This document shows, piece by piece, positions 15,949-25,042 of a DNA stretch of 64,000 nucleotides (the stretch's first letter is position 1; the number at the start of each line of letters is the position of its first letter). The notes under the pieces are model-generated. The model had not been told where the DNA came from. It searched no databases and saw only the letters and a list, made by a program, of their open reading frames with translations. Location of the stretch: the NCBI GenBank assembly GCA_937966095.1, contig CALCKF010000042.1, forward strand, positions 1-64,000, given 5' to 3'. Position numbers and translations under genes: made by a program. This stretch comes from an uncultured Eubacterium sp. (GTDB taxonomy: Bacteria > Bacillota > Clostridia > Peptostreptococcales > Anaerovoracaceae).

Positions 15949-17838
15949 ATGTCAGAAAAAAGAAAAATAATCAATATAGCAGTTATAGCTCACGTAGATG
16001 CCGGGAAATCCACTCTGGTGGATGCATTCCTGAATCAGAGCGGTGTTTTCAGAGAAAATGAGCAGGTTGTGGACTGTGTGATGGACAGTGATGACATAGA
16101 AAGAGAAAGGGGCATAACCATATATTCTAAAAACTGTTCAGTTATGCATGATGATGTGAAGATAAACATAGTGGATACCCCGGGGCATGCGGATTTTTCA
16201 TCGGAAGTCGAGCGGATCATAAAAACGGTGGACACAGTGATACTGCTGGTGGATTCCAGTGAAGGGCCTATGCCGCAGACAAGATTTGTACTAAAAAAAT
16301 CTCTTGAGCAGGGAATAAATCCTATCCTTCTGATCAATAAGATAGACAAGAAAGATGCAAGGATAAATGAGGTGGTAGACGAGGTATATGAGCTGTTCAT
16401 GGATCTGGATGCGAACGACCGTCAGCTGGATTTTCCGATACTTTACGGTATAGCGCGACAGGGGATAGTAGTGTACGATCCTGACGATATCAACGGCATC
16501 GATATCGGCGGCAGCGGGATGAAGATAAAGAAAACGGCCAAAGGAATGAACGGGCTTGACATAACGCCGCTGTTCGAGACTATCATAAAGCATGTCGAGC
16601 CATATCCGGATTATAATGACGAGCCACTGCAGCTGCAGATATCTGCTCTGGCATATGATGATTATATAGGAAGGCTTGGTATAGGACGCGTCACAAAAGG
16701 TGTAGTGAAGACCGGTGATACGGTTGCAGTTGCACAGGGCGATGGTCAGATACGCCATAGAAAGATAAACCAGGTGTTCGTATACAGAGGTCTTAAGAGG
16801 ATGCCTGTTGATCAGGCTGAATCCGGTGACATAGTTGTTATATCGGGTATATCAGATATATCTATAGGTGAAACGGTATGCGATATTGATGATCCGGATC
16901 CTCTGGAAATGATAAAGATCGAGGAGCCCACGCTTTCAATGTATTTTATGGTCAATAAGTCCCCATTTGCAGGACGTGTAGGAAAGTTTGTCACATCAAG
17001 GCATCTTAGAGAACGACTCAATAAGGAGCTGGAGGTAAATGTCGGATTAAAGGTTGAGGAGACAGATTCCACTGACAGTTTCAAAGTATCGGGCAGAGGA
17101 GAGCTTCATCTTTCGATACTGATAGAAAACATGAGAAGAGAAGGCTATGAGCTGGCAGTATCAAAACCTGAAGTCATAATGCGCCGGGATGAGAAAAATC
17201 ATATACTTGAACCGCTGGAAGAGGTGGTATTGTCTGTTCCTGATGAATATTCAGGGTCGGTGATATCAAAGCTGAATGTGAGAAAGGGCATGATGCGTGA
17301 GATGAAGAGTGAGAACGGATTCACGAGACTTGAATACATTGTGCCTACGAGAGGCCTTCTGGGATACAGAAGCGAATTCATAAACGATACGCGTGGTGAA
17401 GGTACCATGGTAAGGCGGTTTGAAAGGTTCGGAGAGTATATGGGAGATATACCTGGCAGGATAAACGGCGTCGCCATAGCCCAGGAAGAAGGAACAGCGA
17501 CACCTTATGCCATATTCAATATAAGCGAGCGTGTACAGATGTTTATAGAGCCGGGGACCAGAGTATATGAAGGCATGATAATCGGTATGAATGCCAGAAG
17601 CGATGACATGGTGGTAAATCCGTGCAAGATGAAAAAGGCAAGCAATATGAGAGCCGCCGGAAGCGATGAGAATATCAAGCTGGCTCCTGCCAGAACATTT
17701 TCCCTTGAAGAAGCGCTTGAATTCATAGATGACGATGAACTGGTGGAAATAGTTCCTGATGATATAAGACTCAGAAAAAAGTATCTGAAGGAGCTTGACA
17801 GAAGAAGGCTTGGAAAGAAGATAAAAACGGAGGAGTAG
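15949..17838 (+). CDS. typA: Ribosome-associated GTPase TypA/BipA
   Basis: A translation-factor GTPase that binds the ribosome and supports growth under stress. 629 residues. The G domain has the P-loop AHVDAGKSTL, the switch I region ERGITIYSKN, DTPGHADF (G3) and NKIDKKDA (G4). EF-G-like domains follow, then the BipA C-terminal domain with FEPTRGLLGYRSEF-like VPTRGLLGYRSEFINDTRG. The start at 15949 (MSEKRKIIN) has AGGACGG upstream; an in-frame ATG at 15928 does not. It has its own strong promoter. mscS follows after 2 bp, so the two are co-transcribed. Confidence 0.95.
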   Translation: MSEKRKIINIAVIAHVDAGKSTLVDAFLNQSGVFRENEQVVDCVMDSDDIERERGITIYSKNCSVMHDDVKINIVDTPGHADFSSEVERIIKTVDTVILLVDSSEGPMPQTRFVLKKSLEQGINPILLINKIDKKDARINEVVDEVYELFMDLDANDRQLDFPILYGIARQGIVVYDPDDINGIDIGGSGMKIKKTAKGMNGLDITPLFETIIKHVEPYPDYNDEPLQLQISALAYDDYIGRLGIGRVTKGVVKTGDTVAVAQGDGQIRHRKINQVFVYRGLKRMPVDQAESGDIVVISGISDISIGETVCDIDDPDPLEMIKIEEPTLSMYFMVNKSPFAGRVGKFVTSRHLRERLNKELEVNVGLKVEETDSTDSFKVSGRGELHLSILIENMRREGYELAVSKPEVIMRRDEKNHILEPLEEVVLSVPDEYSGSVISKLNVRKGMMREMKSENGFTRLEYIVPTRGLLGYRSEFINDTRGEGTMVRRFERFGEYMGDIPGRINGVAIAQEEGTATPYAIFNISERVQMFIEPGTRVYEGMIIGMNARSDDMVVNPCKMKKASNMRAAGSDENIKLAPARTFSLEEALEFIDDDELVEIVPDDIRLRKKYLKELDRRRLGKKIKTEE

Positions 17839-17840
17839 AG

Positions 17841-18671
17841 ATGGATGAAATAACGAGAACGGAAAGGATAATAGAAGCCTTTCTGTCTTCAGGAAAACTG
17901 CAGGATCTGGGGATAACCGCAGTCAAACTGATCATACTTATTGTCATATGTTTTGGATTTCTTAAGCTGATACTGAAAATAACAAGAAAGGCTCTGGATA
18001 AAAGCAGTCTTGATTCCGTACTGTACTCATTTATCATAAACTCTATAAAGGTGGCAGGCGGAATAATAATCGTAACCATGTGTCTCAGCATAATAGGGGT
18101 CCAGATAAGCACAATAATCACAGTAGTCGGTGCTGCCGGAGCTGCAATAGCCCTTGCTCTTAAAGACAGTCTTGCCAATGTGGCAGGAGGCGTTATGATA
18201 ATAGTCACAAAGCCATTTAAAAAGGATGATGTCATAGATATAGGAGAGGTATCGGGTAAGGTTAAGGATATAGATCTTTTTTTGACTACATTGAGGACAT
18301 TTGATAATAAGACGATAACTATTCCCAACGGCATTATCAATACATCAGTACTGATAAATCACAGCAGGGAAGGTGTCAGGAGAGTCGACTGCAAGTTCGG
18401 GATAGGATATAAATGCGATATATCGAAGGTGAAGCAGATCCTTCAGGAAATTTGCGATGAAAATGAGATGATACTTAAGGATCCCGAACCTGTCATCGGC
18501 GTTTCGGAACATGGCCAGAATGCTGTGATAATGGATCTTATGGCATGGTGTGATACGGATGATTATTACACTGTCAAATATTATCTTGAAGAAAAGGCGA
18601 AGGAAGTATTTGATGATAACGGTATAGAAATACCATATCCCCAGATGGATGTCCATATACAGAAAAAGTAA
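17841..18671 (+). CDS. mscS: Small-conductance mechanosensitive channel, MscS family
   Basis: A 276-residue membrane channel that opens on hypo-osmotic shock. It has three N-terminal helices. The pore-lining third helix (VVGAAGAAIALALKDSLANVAGGVMIIV) shows the regular Gly/Ala packing of MscS. It leads into the beta domain (PFKKDDVIDIGEVSGKVKDIDLFLTTLRTFDNKTITIPNG), which is strongly conserved, and a C-terminal alpha/beta region. It starts 2 bp after the typA stop with GGAGTAGAG as ribosome site. Confidence 0.92.
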   Translation: MDEITRTERIIEAFLSSGKLQDLGITAVKLIILIVICFGFLKLILKITRKALDKSSLDSVLYSFIINSIKVAGGIIIVTMCLSIIGVQISTIITVVGAAGAAIALALKDSLANVAGGVMIIVTKPFKKDDVIDIGEVSGKVKDIDLFLTTLRTFDNKTITIPNGIINTSVLINHSREGVRRVDCKFGIGYKCDISKVKQILQEICDENEMILKDPEPVIGVSEHGQNAVIMDLMAWCDTDDYYTVKYYLEEKAKEVFDDNGIEIPYPQMDVHIQKK

Positions 18672-18818
18672 TATGGCAATACCGCATAAAAAATAAATAT
18701 TGTAGTGGAAAATAGCTGCAAAAAGTGATAAAATATTGTAATAGTTATTTCGTTTTTTTACATCAAATGAAGTTTACGGAATACATAAATAGTCAAAACA
18801 GGAAAGGAGACTCGGAAT

Positions 18819-21800
18819 ATGAAACAAGGCAGAAAGTTTAAACGAGTGCTGGTGGCCAACAGAGGAGAAATCGCCATCAGAATATTCAGAGCCTGCAAAG
18901 AATTGGGAATAAGAAGTGTAGCGATCTATTCAGAAGAGGATAAAAATACGTTATTCAGAACAAAAGCGGATGAAGCCTATCAGATCGGAAGAGGAAAATC
19001 TCCCGTGGATGCATATCTGGCAATAGACGAGATAATTGAACTTGCTAAAGCCAAGGGCGTCGATGCCATACATCCGGGATATGGATTCCTTGCGGAAAAC
19101 GTGGAGTTTGCAAAGGCCTGTGAAGATGAAGGACTGGTGTTCATAGGTCCGGATTACAATATGATGGATAATCTCGGTGACAAGGTCAAGTCGAAAATAG
19201 TGGCAAACGAGGTTGGGGCGCCTACGATACCGGGTATCACAGAGACTATACCGTCGGAAGAGGTTGCGCTCAGGTTTGCTGATGAATGCGGATATCCTGT
19301 AATGCTGAAAGCTGCCGCCGGAGGAGGAGGCAGAGGCATGAGGATCGTAAGGAGCAGAGAAGAGATGCCTGATCAGTTCAGGAGCGCCAGAAGCGAAGCG
19401 AAAAAAGCTTTCGGTATAGACGATATATTTATTGAGAAATACCTTGAACGGCCTAAACACATAGAGGTACAGGTTCTTGGAGACAATTACGGCAATGTGG
19501 TTCATCTTTATGAGCGTGACTGCTCCATACAGAGAAGACATCAGAAGGTAGTCGAATTCACACCGGCTCTTTCTATTACTGATGAGCAGAGACAAAAAAT
19601 ATGCGCAGATGCGATAAAGATCGCAAAAGCGGTGAACTACAGAAGTGCCGGAACGGTGGAATTTCTTGTGGACAAGGATGGAAATCATTATTTTATCGAG
19701 ATGAATCCCAGGATACAGGTAGAGCATACTGTTACGGAAATGACTACAGGAATAGATATAGTCCAGTCACAGATACTGATAGCTGAAGGGTACAGTCTGG
19801 ATTCCGATAAAATAAATATAAAGAGTCAGGATGATATACAGCCGAGAGGATATTCGATACAGTGCAGACTTACTACGGAGGACCCTATAAACGGATTTGC
19901 TCCTGATACAGGTGTCATCACAAAGTATACGAGCGCCGGAGGATACGGTATAAGGCTTGACGCAGGAAATGCTTTTGTAAATGCAAATATCTCTCCTTAC
20001 TATGACAGCCTTCTTGTTAAGGTGACTTCGTGGTCCAGAAGCTTTGAAGATGCTACGAATAAAGCGAAAAGAGCACTGAAGGAGATGGATATAACGGGAG
20101 TCAAGACAAACAGGACATTCCTTCTCAATGTACTTAATCATCCTACTTTTAAAGCGGGAAAGTGTGATACGGGATTCATAGCTGACAATCCTGAACTGCT
20201 AAACATAATGGTGCGTGAGGACAAGGAAATGAGAGTCCTCAAATTCCTGGGAGAAAAATATGTGAACGGGAACAGAGGTGTGAAACCTCAGTTTGACGTG
20301 CCGGTTTTCCCTAGGATAAAGCCGGAGGAAATAAGCAGACTGAAAGGAACCAAGCAGATCCTCGATGAAAAGGGACCTGAAGGAGTAGTAGATTGGATAA
20401 AGGGTCAGAAAAAGCTGCTTATAACGGATACAACCATGAGAGATGCTCAGCAGTCACTTATGGCGACAAGAGTAAGGACTGTCGATATGGAAAAGATAGC
20501 TCCTGCTGTAGCTTTGTACGGACAGAACCTGTTTTCTCTGGAAATGTGGGGCGGAGCAACATTTGACACGGCATACAGGTTCTTAAAAGAATCGCCTTGG
20601 GAAAGACTGGCGACTTTGAGAGAGAAGATACCTAATATAATGTTCCAGATGCTCATAAGAGGCGCTAACGGTGTAGGCTATAAAAACTATCCTGACAATG
20701 TAATAAGAAGGTTCGTCAAAGAGTCCGCTGCTTCAGGGATAGATATATTCAGGATATTTGACTCTCTCAACTGGATACAGGGAATGGAAGTTGCTCTTGA
20801 TGAGACTCTTAATCAGGGAAAGATAGCTGAGGCATGCATATGTTATACAGGTGATATCCTGGATTCAAGCAGAGAAAAATATAATCTTGACTATTATGTA
20901 AGAATGGCTAAAGAACTTGAAAAGAGAGGTTCTCATATACTTGGGATCAAGGACATGTCAGGGCTGCTGAAACCTATGGCAGCGAAAAAGCTGATCGAGG
21001 CCCTTAAAAATGAGATTTCCATACCTATACATCTCCATACTCATGATACCAGCGGCAATGGTGTTGCTTCCCTTATGGTAGCGGCAGGTGCAGGAGTGGA
21101 TATAATAGATGCGGCTTTCAACAGCATGTCCGGACTTACGAGTCAGCCGGCTCTCAACTCCATAGTTGCTGCTATGGAAAGCACAGAAAGAGATACTGGC
21201 ATAGATCCTGACGGAATACAGGAGATATCTGATTACTGGGCTGCTGTAAGACCTGTATACAAACAGTTTGAGTCAGATATGATGACAGGCTCGGCAGAGA
21301 TATATAAATACGAGATGCCTGGAGGACAGTATTCCAACCTCAAATCTCAGGTGGAAAGTTTCGGGCTTGGTCATAAATTCAGCGAAGTCAAGGAGATGTA
21401 CAAGACGGTCAATGAAATGCTGGGCGATATAGTAAAAGTTACCCCTTCATCCAAGGCTGTTGGAGATATGGCAATATTCATGGTGCAGAATGACCTTGAC
21501 GCTGAAAATATATATGAAAAGGCAAAGGACATAGATTTCCCTGATTCGATAGTTTCGTACTTTGAAGGTATGATGGGTCAGCCTGAGGGAGGTTTTCCGG
21601 AAAAACTTCAGAAGCTGGTATTGCATGGAAAAGAGCCTATTACATGCAGGCCTGGCGAGCTTCTGCCTGATGAGGACTTTGATGCGATAAAGAAGCTTTT
21701 GCGTGATAAATACGGGCTTAAAGGATCAGAAAAGGAGGCTCTGAGTTATGCTTTATATCCTAAAGTGTTCGAGGATTATGTAAAGAGCCTTGAAACGGAA

Positions 21801-22262
21801 GGCAATTTCAGGCTCATGGGAAGCGATATATTCTTCCACGGGCTTTCTGAAGGCGAAACATGTGAGATCAAGATAGCTGAAGGAAAGGAGCTTGTAGTAA
21901 GGCTTTCCAATGTAAGGGAGACAGATGAAGAAGGTTTCAGAAATGTTGTATTTGAGGTCAACGGAAACAGAAGCGCGGTCAAGATAAAGGATGAAGCTGC
22001 AAATATAGCAGCTACAGCATCACAGATCGTGTATGCTGATGCCGAGGATCCTACCGAAATAGGTGCAAATATACCGGGAAACATACTGAAAGTCCTTATA
22101 AAGGAAGGCGATGAGGTTGAGGAAAAGCAGCCTATTGCAGTGATAGAAGCGATGAAAATGGAGACTAATATTCTTGCTCCGGTAAAAGGAATAGTCGATA
22201 AGATCTATATAGGAGAGGGACAGCAGGTCAAAGCCGGTGAGCTTATTGCGAAACTCAAATAG
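18819..22262 (+). CDS. pyc: Pyruvate carboxylase
   Basis: Biotin enzyme converting pyruvate, bicarbonate and ATP to oxaloacetate. 1147 residues, the full single-chain length. The biotin carboxylase domain (about 1-450) starts KRVLVANRGEIAIRIFRACKELG and has the ATP loop AAAGGGGRGMRIV and EMNPRIQVEHTVTE. The carboxyltransferase domain (about 530-800) starts LLITDTTMRDAQQSLMATRVR. The C-terminal biotinyl domain has the attachment motif AVIEAMKMETNI. It supplies oxaloacetate for citrate synthase and amino acid synthesis. Strong AGGAAAGGAG upstream. The 147 bp before it hold no promoter I can define well. Confidence 0.97.
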   Translation: MKQGRKFKRVLVANRGEIAIRIFRACKELGIRSVAIYSEEDKNTLFRTKADEAYQIGRGKSPVDAYLAIDEIIELAKAKGVDAIHPGYGFLAENVEFAKACEDEGLVFIGPDYNMMDNLGDKVKSKIVANEVGAPTIPGITETIPSEEVALRFADECGYPVMLKAAAGGGGRGMRIVRSREEMPDQFRSARSEAKKAFGIDDIFIEKYLERPKHIEVQVLGDNYGNVVHLYERDCSIQRRHQKVVEFTPALSITDEQRQKICADAIKIAKAVNYRSAGTVEFLVDKDGNHYFIEMNPRIQVEHTVTEMTTGIDIVQSQILIAEGYSLDSDKINIKSQDDIQPRGYSIQCRLTTEDPINGFAPDTGVITKYTSAGGYGIRLDAGNAFVNANISPYYDSLLVKVTSWSRSFEDATNKAKRALKEMDITGVKTNRTFLLNVLNHPTFKAGKCDTGFIADNPELLNIMVREDKEMRVLKFLGEKYVNGNRGVKPQFDVPVFPRIKPEEISRLKGTKQILDEKGPEGVVDWIKGQKKLLITDTTMRDAQQSLMATRVRTVDMEKIAPAVALYGQNLFSLEMWGGATFDTAYRFLKESPWERLATLREKIPNIMFQMLIRGANGVGYKNYPDNVIRRFVKESAASGIDIFRIFDSLNWIQGMEVALDETLNQGKIAEACICYTGDILDSSREKYNLDYYVRMAKELEKRGSHILGIKDMSGLLKPMAAKKLIEALKNEISIPIHLHTHDTSGNGVASLMVAAGAGVDIIDAAFNSMSGLTSQPALNSIVAAMESTERDTGIDPDGIQEISDYWAAVRPVYKQFESDMMTGSAEIYKYEMPGGQYSNLKSQVESFGLGHKFSEVKEMYKTVNEMLGDIVKVTPSSKAVGDMAIFMVQNDLDAENIYEKAKDIDFPDSIVSYFEGMMGQPEGGFPEKLQKLVLHGKEPITCRPGELLPDEDFDAIKKLLRDKYGLKGSEKEALSYALYPKVFEDYVKSLETEGNFRLMGSDIFFHGLSEGETCEIKIAEGKELVVRLSNVRETDEEGFRNVVFEVNGNRSAVKIKDEAANIAATASQIVYADAEDPTEIGANIPGNILKVLIKEGDEVEEKQPIAVIEAMKMETNILAPVKGIVDKIYIGEGQQVKAGELIAKLK

Positions 22263-22288
22263 TTTATGTGGAAAGAAAGGACAAAAGC

Positions 22289-22537
22289 ATGGGCAATGGT
22301 ATAATAGGCAAGATATTGTATTTTTGGATATTTATCATTGGAGGCCTGTTCTTTGCAAAACTGCTGGGATTTGCAGGCGATGATAATGGCGTGATAATGT
22401 TCTGTGTAGCCCTGGCTGTTATCTATATAGTTTTTCAGATTGCAAGAACGATGGGTATGAAAAAACACGCCCGTAATGAGGAAGAAAACCGGGAGCCTGT
22501 GAGGAAAGGGCAGTCCAATAAACGTAAAAAAAGATAA
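22289..22537 (+). CDS. Small membrane protein of unknown function
   Basis: An 82-residue protein with two hydrophobic segments (IIGKILYFWIFIIGGLFFAKLLGFA and VIMFCVALAVIYIVFQIA) and a highly basic, charged tail ending KRKKR. I recognise no family. It follows pyc by 26 bp with an AAAGGAC ribosome site, so it is probably co-transcribed. It ends before the hairpin at 22559-22616. Confidence 0.55.
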   Translation: MGNGIIGKILYFWIFIIGGLFFAKLLGFAGDDNGVIMFCVALAVIYIVFQIARTMGMKKHARNEEENREPVRKGQSNKRKKR

Positions 22538-22558
22538 ACTGTAGGCTAAGATAAAAAG

Positions 22559-22616
22559 ACCTCGCATATATTAGGTATTTCTGTAAAAAATAATACCAAA
22601 ATTATGCGAGGTTTTT
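22559..22616 (+). terminator. Two-tier hairpin with T-run; also covers the spoVAF ribosome site
   Basis: ACCTCGCAT (22559-22567) pairs with ATGCGAGGT (22604-22612). Inside, GGTATT pairs with AATACC. TTTTT follows. It looks like the intrinsic terminator of the pyc operon. The 3' arm contains GAGG (22608-22611), placed 7 bases before the spoVAF ATG. Confidence 0.7.
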
Positions 22617-22618
22617 AA

Positions 22619-24016
22619 ATGGACAGATATATTGAATTGATCAGTGAGATGAAGCGTAAGGCCCCGGTTGGAGAAAGCTTTGACCTGCTGGAGAGGAAAC
22701 TCAGTATAGGTGAGCGTGATGCCAGAATGTTTTTTGTTGACGGTCTTGTTGACGGAGGAATGATGCAGAGAGTGATATTCAGCCTTTTTTCGCTGAAAAA
22801 AAACCAGATGGATAACTCTGCTACCGCTGAAGAGTTTCTTGAGAGGAACCTGCCGTTTCTTGATGCTCTTGTGATCAGTGATATGGATCAGGCAATAAGA
22901 TTCATGTATTCGGGACTTATACCTCTTTTTATAAGCGGCTACAGCGAGATAATAATCATAGACTGCAGAAATTATCCTCTTAGAGGAGTTGAGGAGCCGT
23001 CGAAGGAAAAAAGTCTGAGAGGATCCAAGGACGGATTCGTGGAATCTATGATGACAAATATAGCGCTGATAAGAAGAAGACTGAGAGATAATGATTTGAT
23101 ATTCAGGATATTTTCAGTGGGTGAGATGACAAAAACAGATGTATCAGTCGCATATATGAAGGACAAAGCGGATATCAACATGGTAAAAAAACTGGAAAAT
23201 GATATACAGCAGTTGAATATAAAAGGATTGACGATTACGGAGCAGACTCTTGTGGAGGTCCTGGCCGGAAAGAAAACAGCAAGACTGAATCCGTTCCCGA
23301 GAGTAAGATATACACAGAGGCCTGACATAATCGCAGCACATCTGGAGGAAGGTAAGATAGCAATAATAGTTGATAATTCACCTACAGTGATACTGGTGCC
23401 GGCAGGAATATTTGATTTTGTACAGGATGTTGATGATTACTATTTCCCTATGCTCACAGGCAATTACTTCAGGATGCTCAGGATCATAAATATATTGATC
23501 ATATTGTTTGCAACGCCTGTGTACCTGATTTTTGCAGAAGGGTATGTACCGGTGCATGATTCTCTCAAATTCTTCATAACGGAAGAAGAATTTGCGATAA
23601 GCATATTCTGGCAGTTCATACTTTTAGAACTGGCTATAGACGGTCTTAAGCTTGCATCTTTGAATACTCCGGAATCTCTCGGCATGTCGCTTTCAGTTAT
23701 AGGCGCGCTGATCCTCGGCGAATTTTCGGTTTCATCAGGATGGTTCGTGCCGCAGACTATATTATGTATGGCTGTAGTTGCGCTGGCAAGCTTTACGCAG
23801 CCAAGTATCGAGCTGGGATACGGTATCAAGTTCGTAAGAGTGCTGATGCTTGTAGCCGCACACTTTTTCGGATGGATAGGCATGGCCGCTGCTTTTGTCT
23901 TTTCCGTTACAGCAATGGCGTTCACAAAAACACTGGTAGGAACGTCATATCTTTATCCTCTTATCCCATGGAATGGCGGTAAGCTAAAAAAACTGATATT
24001 CAGAACAAAAAAATAA
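22619..24016 (+). CDS. spoVAF: Spore membrane protein SpoVAF (GerA family)
   Basis: A 465-residue protein of the GerA/SpoVAF family, found in the inner spore membrane and tied to germination and calcium-dipicolinate release. The N-terminal soluble domain (about 1-270) has the GerA features YSEIIIIDCRNYPLRGVEEPSKEKSLRG and VSVAYMKDKAD. Then come the GKIAIIVDNSPTVILVPAGIFDFVQ strand pair and about five membrane helices with NTPESLGMSLSVIGALILGE. No spoVAA-AE genes adjoin it, so it is separate from the usual operon in this window. The start lies right after a hairpin that contains its ribosome site. Confidence 0.9.
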   Translation: MDRYIELISEMKRKAPVGESFDLLERKLSIGERDARMFFVDGLVDGGMMQRVIFSLFSLKKNQMDNSATAEEFLERNLPFLDALVISDMDQAIRFMYSGLIPLFISGYSEIIIIDCRNYPLRGVEEPSKEKSLRGSKDGFVESMMTNIALIRRRLRDNDLIFRIFSVGEMTKTDVSVAYMKDKADINMVKKLENDIQQLNIKGLTITEQTLVEVLAGKKTARLNPFPRVRYTQRPDIIAAHLEEGKIAIIVDNSPTVILVPAGIFDFVQDVDDYYFPMLTGNYFRMLRIINILIILFATPVYLIFAEGYVPVHDSLKFFITEEEFAISIFWQFILLELAIDGLKLASLNTPESLGMSLSVIGALILGEFSVSSGWFVPQTILCMAVVALASFTQPSIELGYGIKFVRVLMLVAAHFFGWIGMAAAFVFSVTAMAFTKTLVGTSYLYPLIPWNGGKLKKLIFRTKK

Positions 24017-24032
24017 CCGTCTGCATATAATA
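24005..24032 (+). promoter_or_regulatory. Candidate late mother-cell (sigma-K/E-type) promoter for cwlJ-gerQ
   Basis: AC at 24005-24006 and CATATAATA at 24024-24032 are 17 bp apart, matching the sigma-K pattern AC-N16/17-CATANNNTA. It lies at the end of spoVAF and 35 bp before cwlJ. A short degenerate motif, so tentative, but the location suits mother-cell expression of coat-associated genes. Confidence 0.35.
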
Positions 24033-24066
24033 CCCTAGCTATAATTGAAAGGTGGAATAAAAAGTT

Positions 24067-24504
24067 ATGGATACCAGGGAACTTTTTGCCCGGCTCATAC
24101 AGTGTGAAGCCGGAGGAGAAGGATATCCGGGCATGCAGGGTGTTGCTACTGTCGTGATGAACAGAGCAACTATAACATATGGTGAATTCGCCCGTATAAA
24201 TGAAGGTGGAAATATAAGGAATGTAATAGAACAGCAGAATCAGTTTACCTGTATGAAGACCAATGTGGGAGGGTATTACAATCCGCAGAACGTATATAAT
24301 ATGACACCTACTCAGGAGCATTATGATATCGCAGACTGGGCTATGCAGGGAGGAAGACTTGCGGGAGTGGATAATTCCCTGTTTTTTCAGAATCCGTACA
24401 GTGAAGTATGCCCTACGTATTTTCCGACAAGGGTAGGAGTTATCCATAACAGGATAAACAATCACTGCTTTTATATTCCTACCGTATATTATGCTGAAAC
24501 TTAA
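24067..24504 (+). CDS. cwlJ: Spore cortex-lytic hydrolase, CwlJ/SleB type
   Basis: A 145-residue enzyme consisting only of the hydrolase domain (Hydrolase_2), as in CwlJ, with no signal peptide or peptidoglycan-binding domain. Key segments are LFARLIQCEAGGEGYPGMQGVATVVMNR with the catalytic Glu, NQFTCM and the C-terminal FFQNP ... FPTRVGVIHNRINNHCFY. CwlJ degrades cortex peptidoglycan during germination and is placed in the coat from the mother cell. AAAGGTGG precedes the start. gerQ follows 17 bp later, and GerQ is required for CwlJ localisation in Bacillus, so the pairing strengthens both calls. Confidence 0.88.
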   Translation: MDTRELFARLIQCEAGGEGYPGMQGVATVVMNRATITYGEFARINEGGNIRNVIEQQNQFTCMKTNVGGYYNPQNVYNMTPTQEHYDIADWAMQGGRLAGVDNSLFFQNPYSEVCPTYFPTRVGVIHNRINNHCFYIPTVYYAET

Positions 24505-24521
24505 AACAGAGAGGTGATCGA

Positions 24522-25010
24522 ATGGCTACAGAACAGAACGCTGCAATGCAGCTTACCCGTTCAGATATGACTCAGGTGATGGGAAATTCAGAAAAAGCAC
24601 AGGCGGTTGATGACAATGACATTCCTGTATCTGACATCACAGGTATATCAGGGGGAAGTGATTTTGCAAGAGCGGAAATGTACCCGATGATTTTCCCCAA
24701 CAGCCCTGTATTCACAGTTCCGGCTAATCCGCTGCTGCCGGAGGAATACAGCGAAATGCTGGACTACAATTCGCTGCAGTACCTTAATGGTATATACAGG
24801 ACTCAGATAGGAAGATATGTCAGAGTACAGCAGCTGGTGGGATCCGATACGATCGAGGAACATGCAGGATTTCTTATCGGAGTCGGAATAAATTACATCA
24901 TATTACAGGAGAACGCAAACAATAATATAAGGATAATAGATATATATGGAATAAAGAACATGTATGTTTATTATACGGAAGTGACTGATCCGTACAATGC
25001 TTCGCTGTAA
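24522..25010 (+). CDS. gerQ: GerQ-like spore coat protein
   Basis: A 162-residue protein. The N-terminal half is polar and low in homology. The C-terminal part (about 90-155), LQYLNGIYRTQIGRYVRVQQLVG, then HAGFLIGVGINYIILQENANNNIRIIDIYGIKNMYVYY, follows the GerQ pattern of a short beta domain ending in an aromatic strand. Bacillus GerQ is a cross-linked coat protein needed for CwlJ function. It lies directly after cwlJ with GAGAGGTG as ribosome site and ends at a clear terminator. The homology is weak, so the call leans on context. Confidence 0.65.
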   Translation: MATEQNAAMQLTRSDMTQVMGNSEKAQAVDDNDIPVSDITGISGGSDFARAEMYPMIFPNSPVFTVPANPLLPEEYSEMLDYNSLQYLNGIYRTQIGRYVRVQQLVGSDTIEEHAGFLIGVGINYIILQENANNNIRIIDIYGIKNMYVYYTEVTDPYNASL

Positions 25011-25014
25011 AAGG

Positions 25015-25038
25015 AAAAGAGCCGTTAAGGCTCTTTTT
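25015..25038. terminator. Bidirectional intrinsic terminator between gerQ and the L,D-transpeptidase
   Basis: AAAAGAGCC (25015-25023) and GGCTCTTTT (25029-25037) form a 9-bp stem with a 5-base loop. The A- and T-runs make it work in both directions between convergent genes. Confidence 0.85.
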
Positions 25039-25042
25039 CTAT

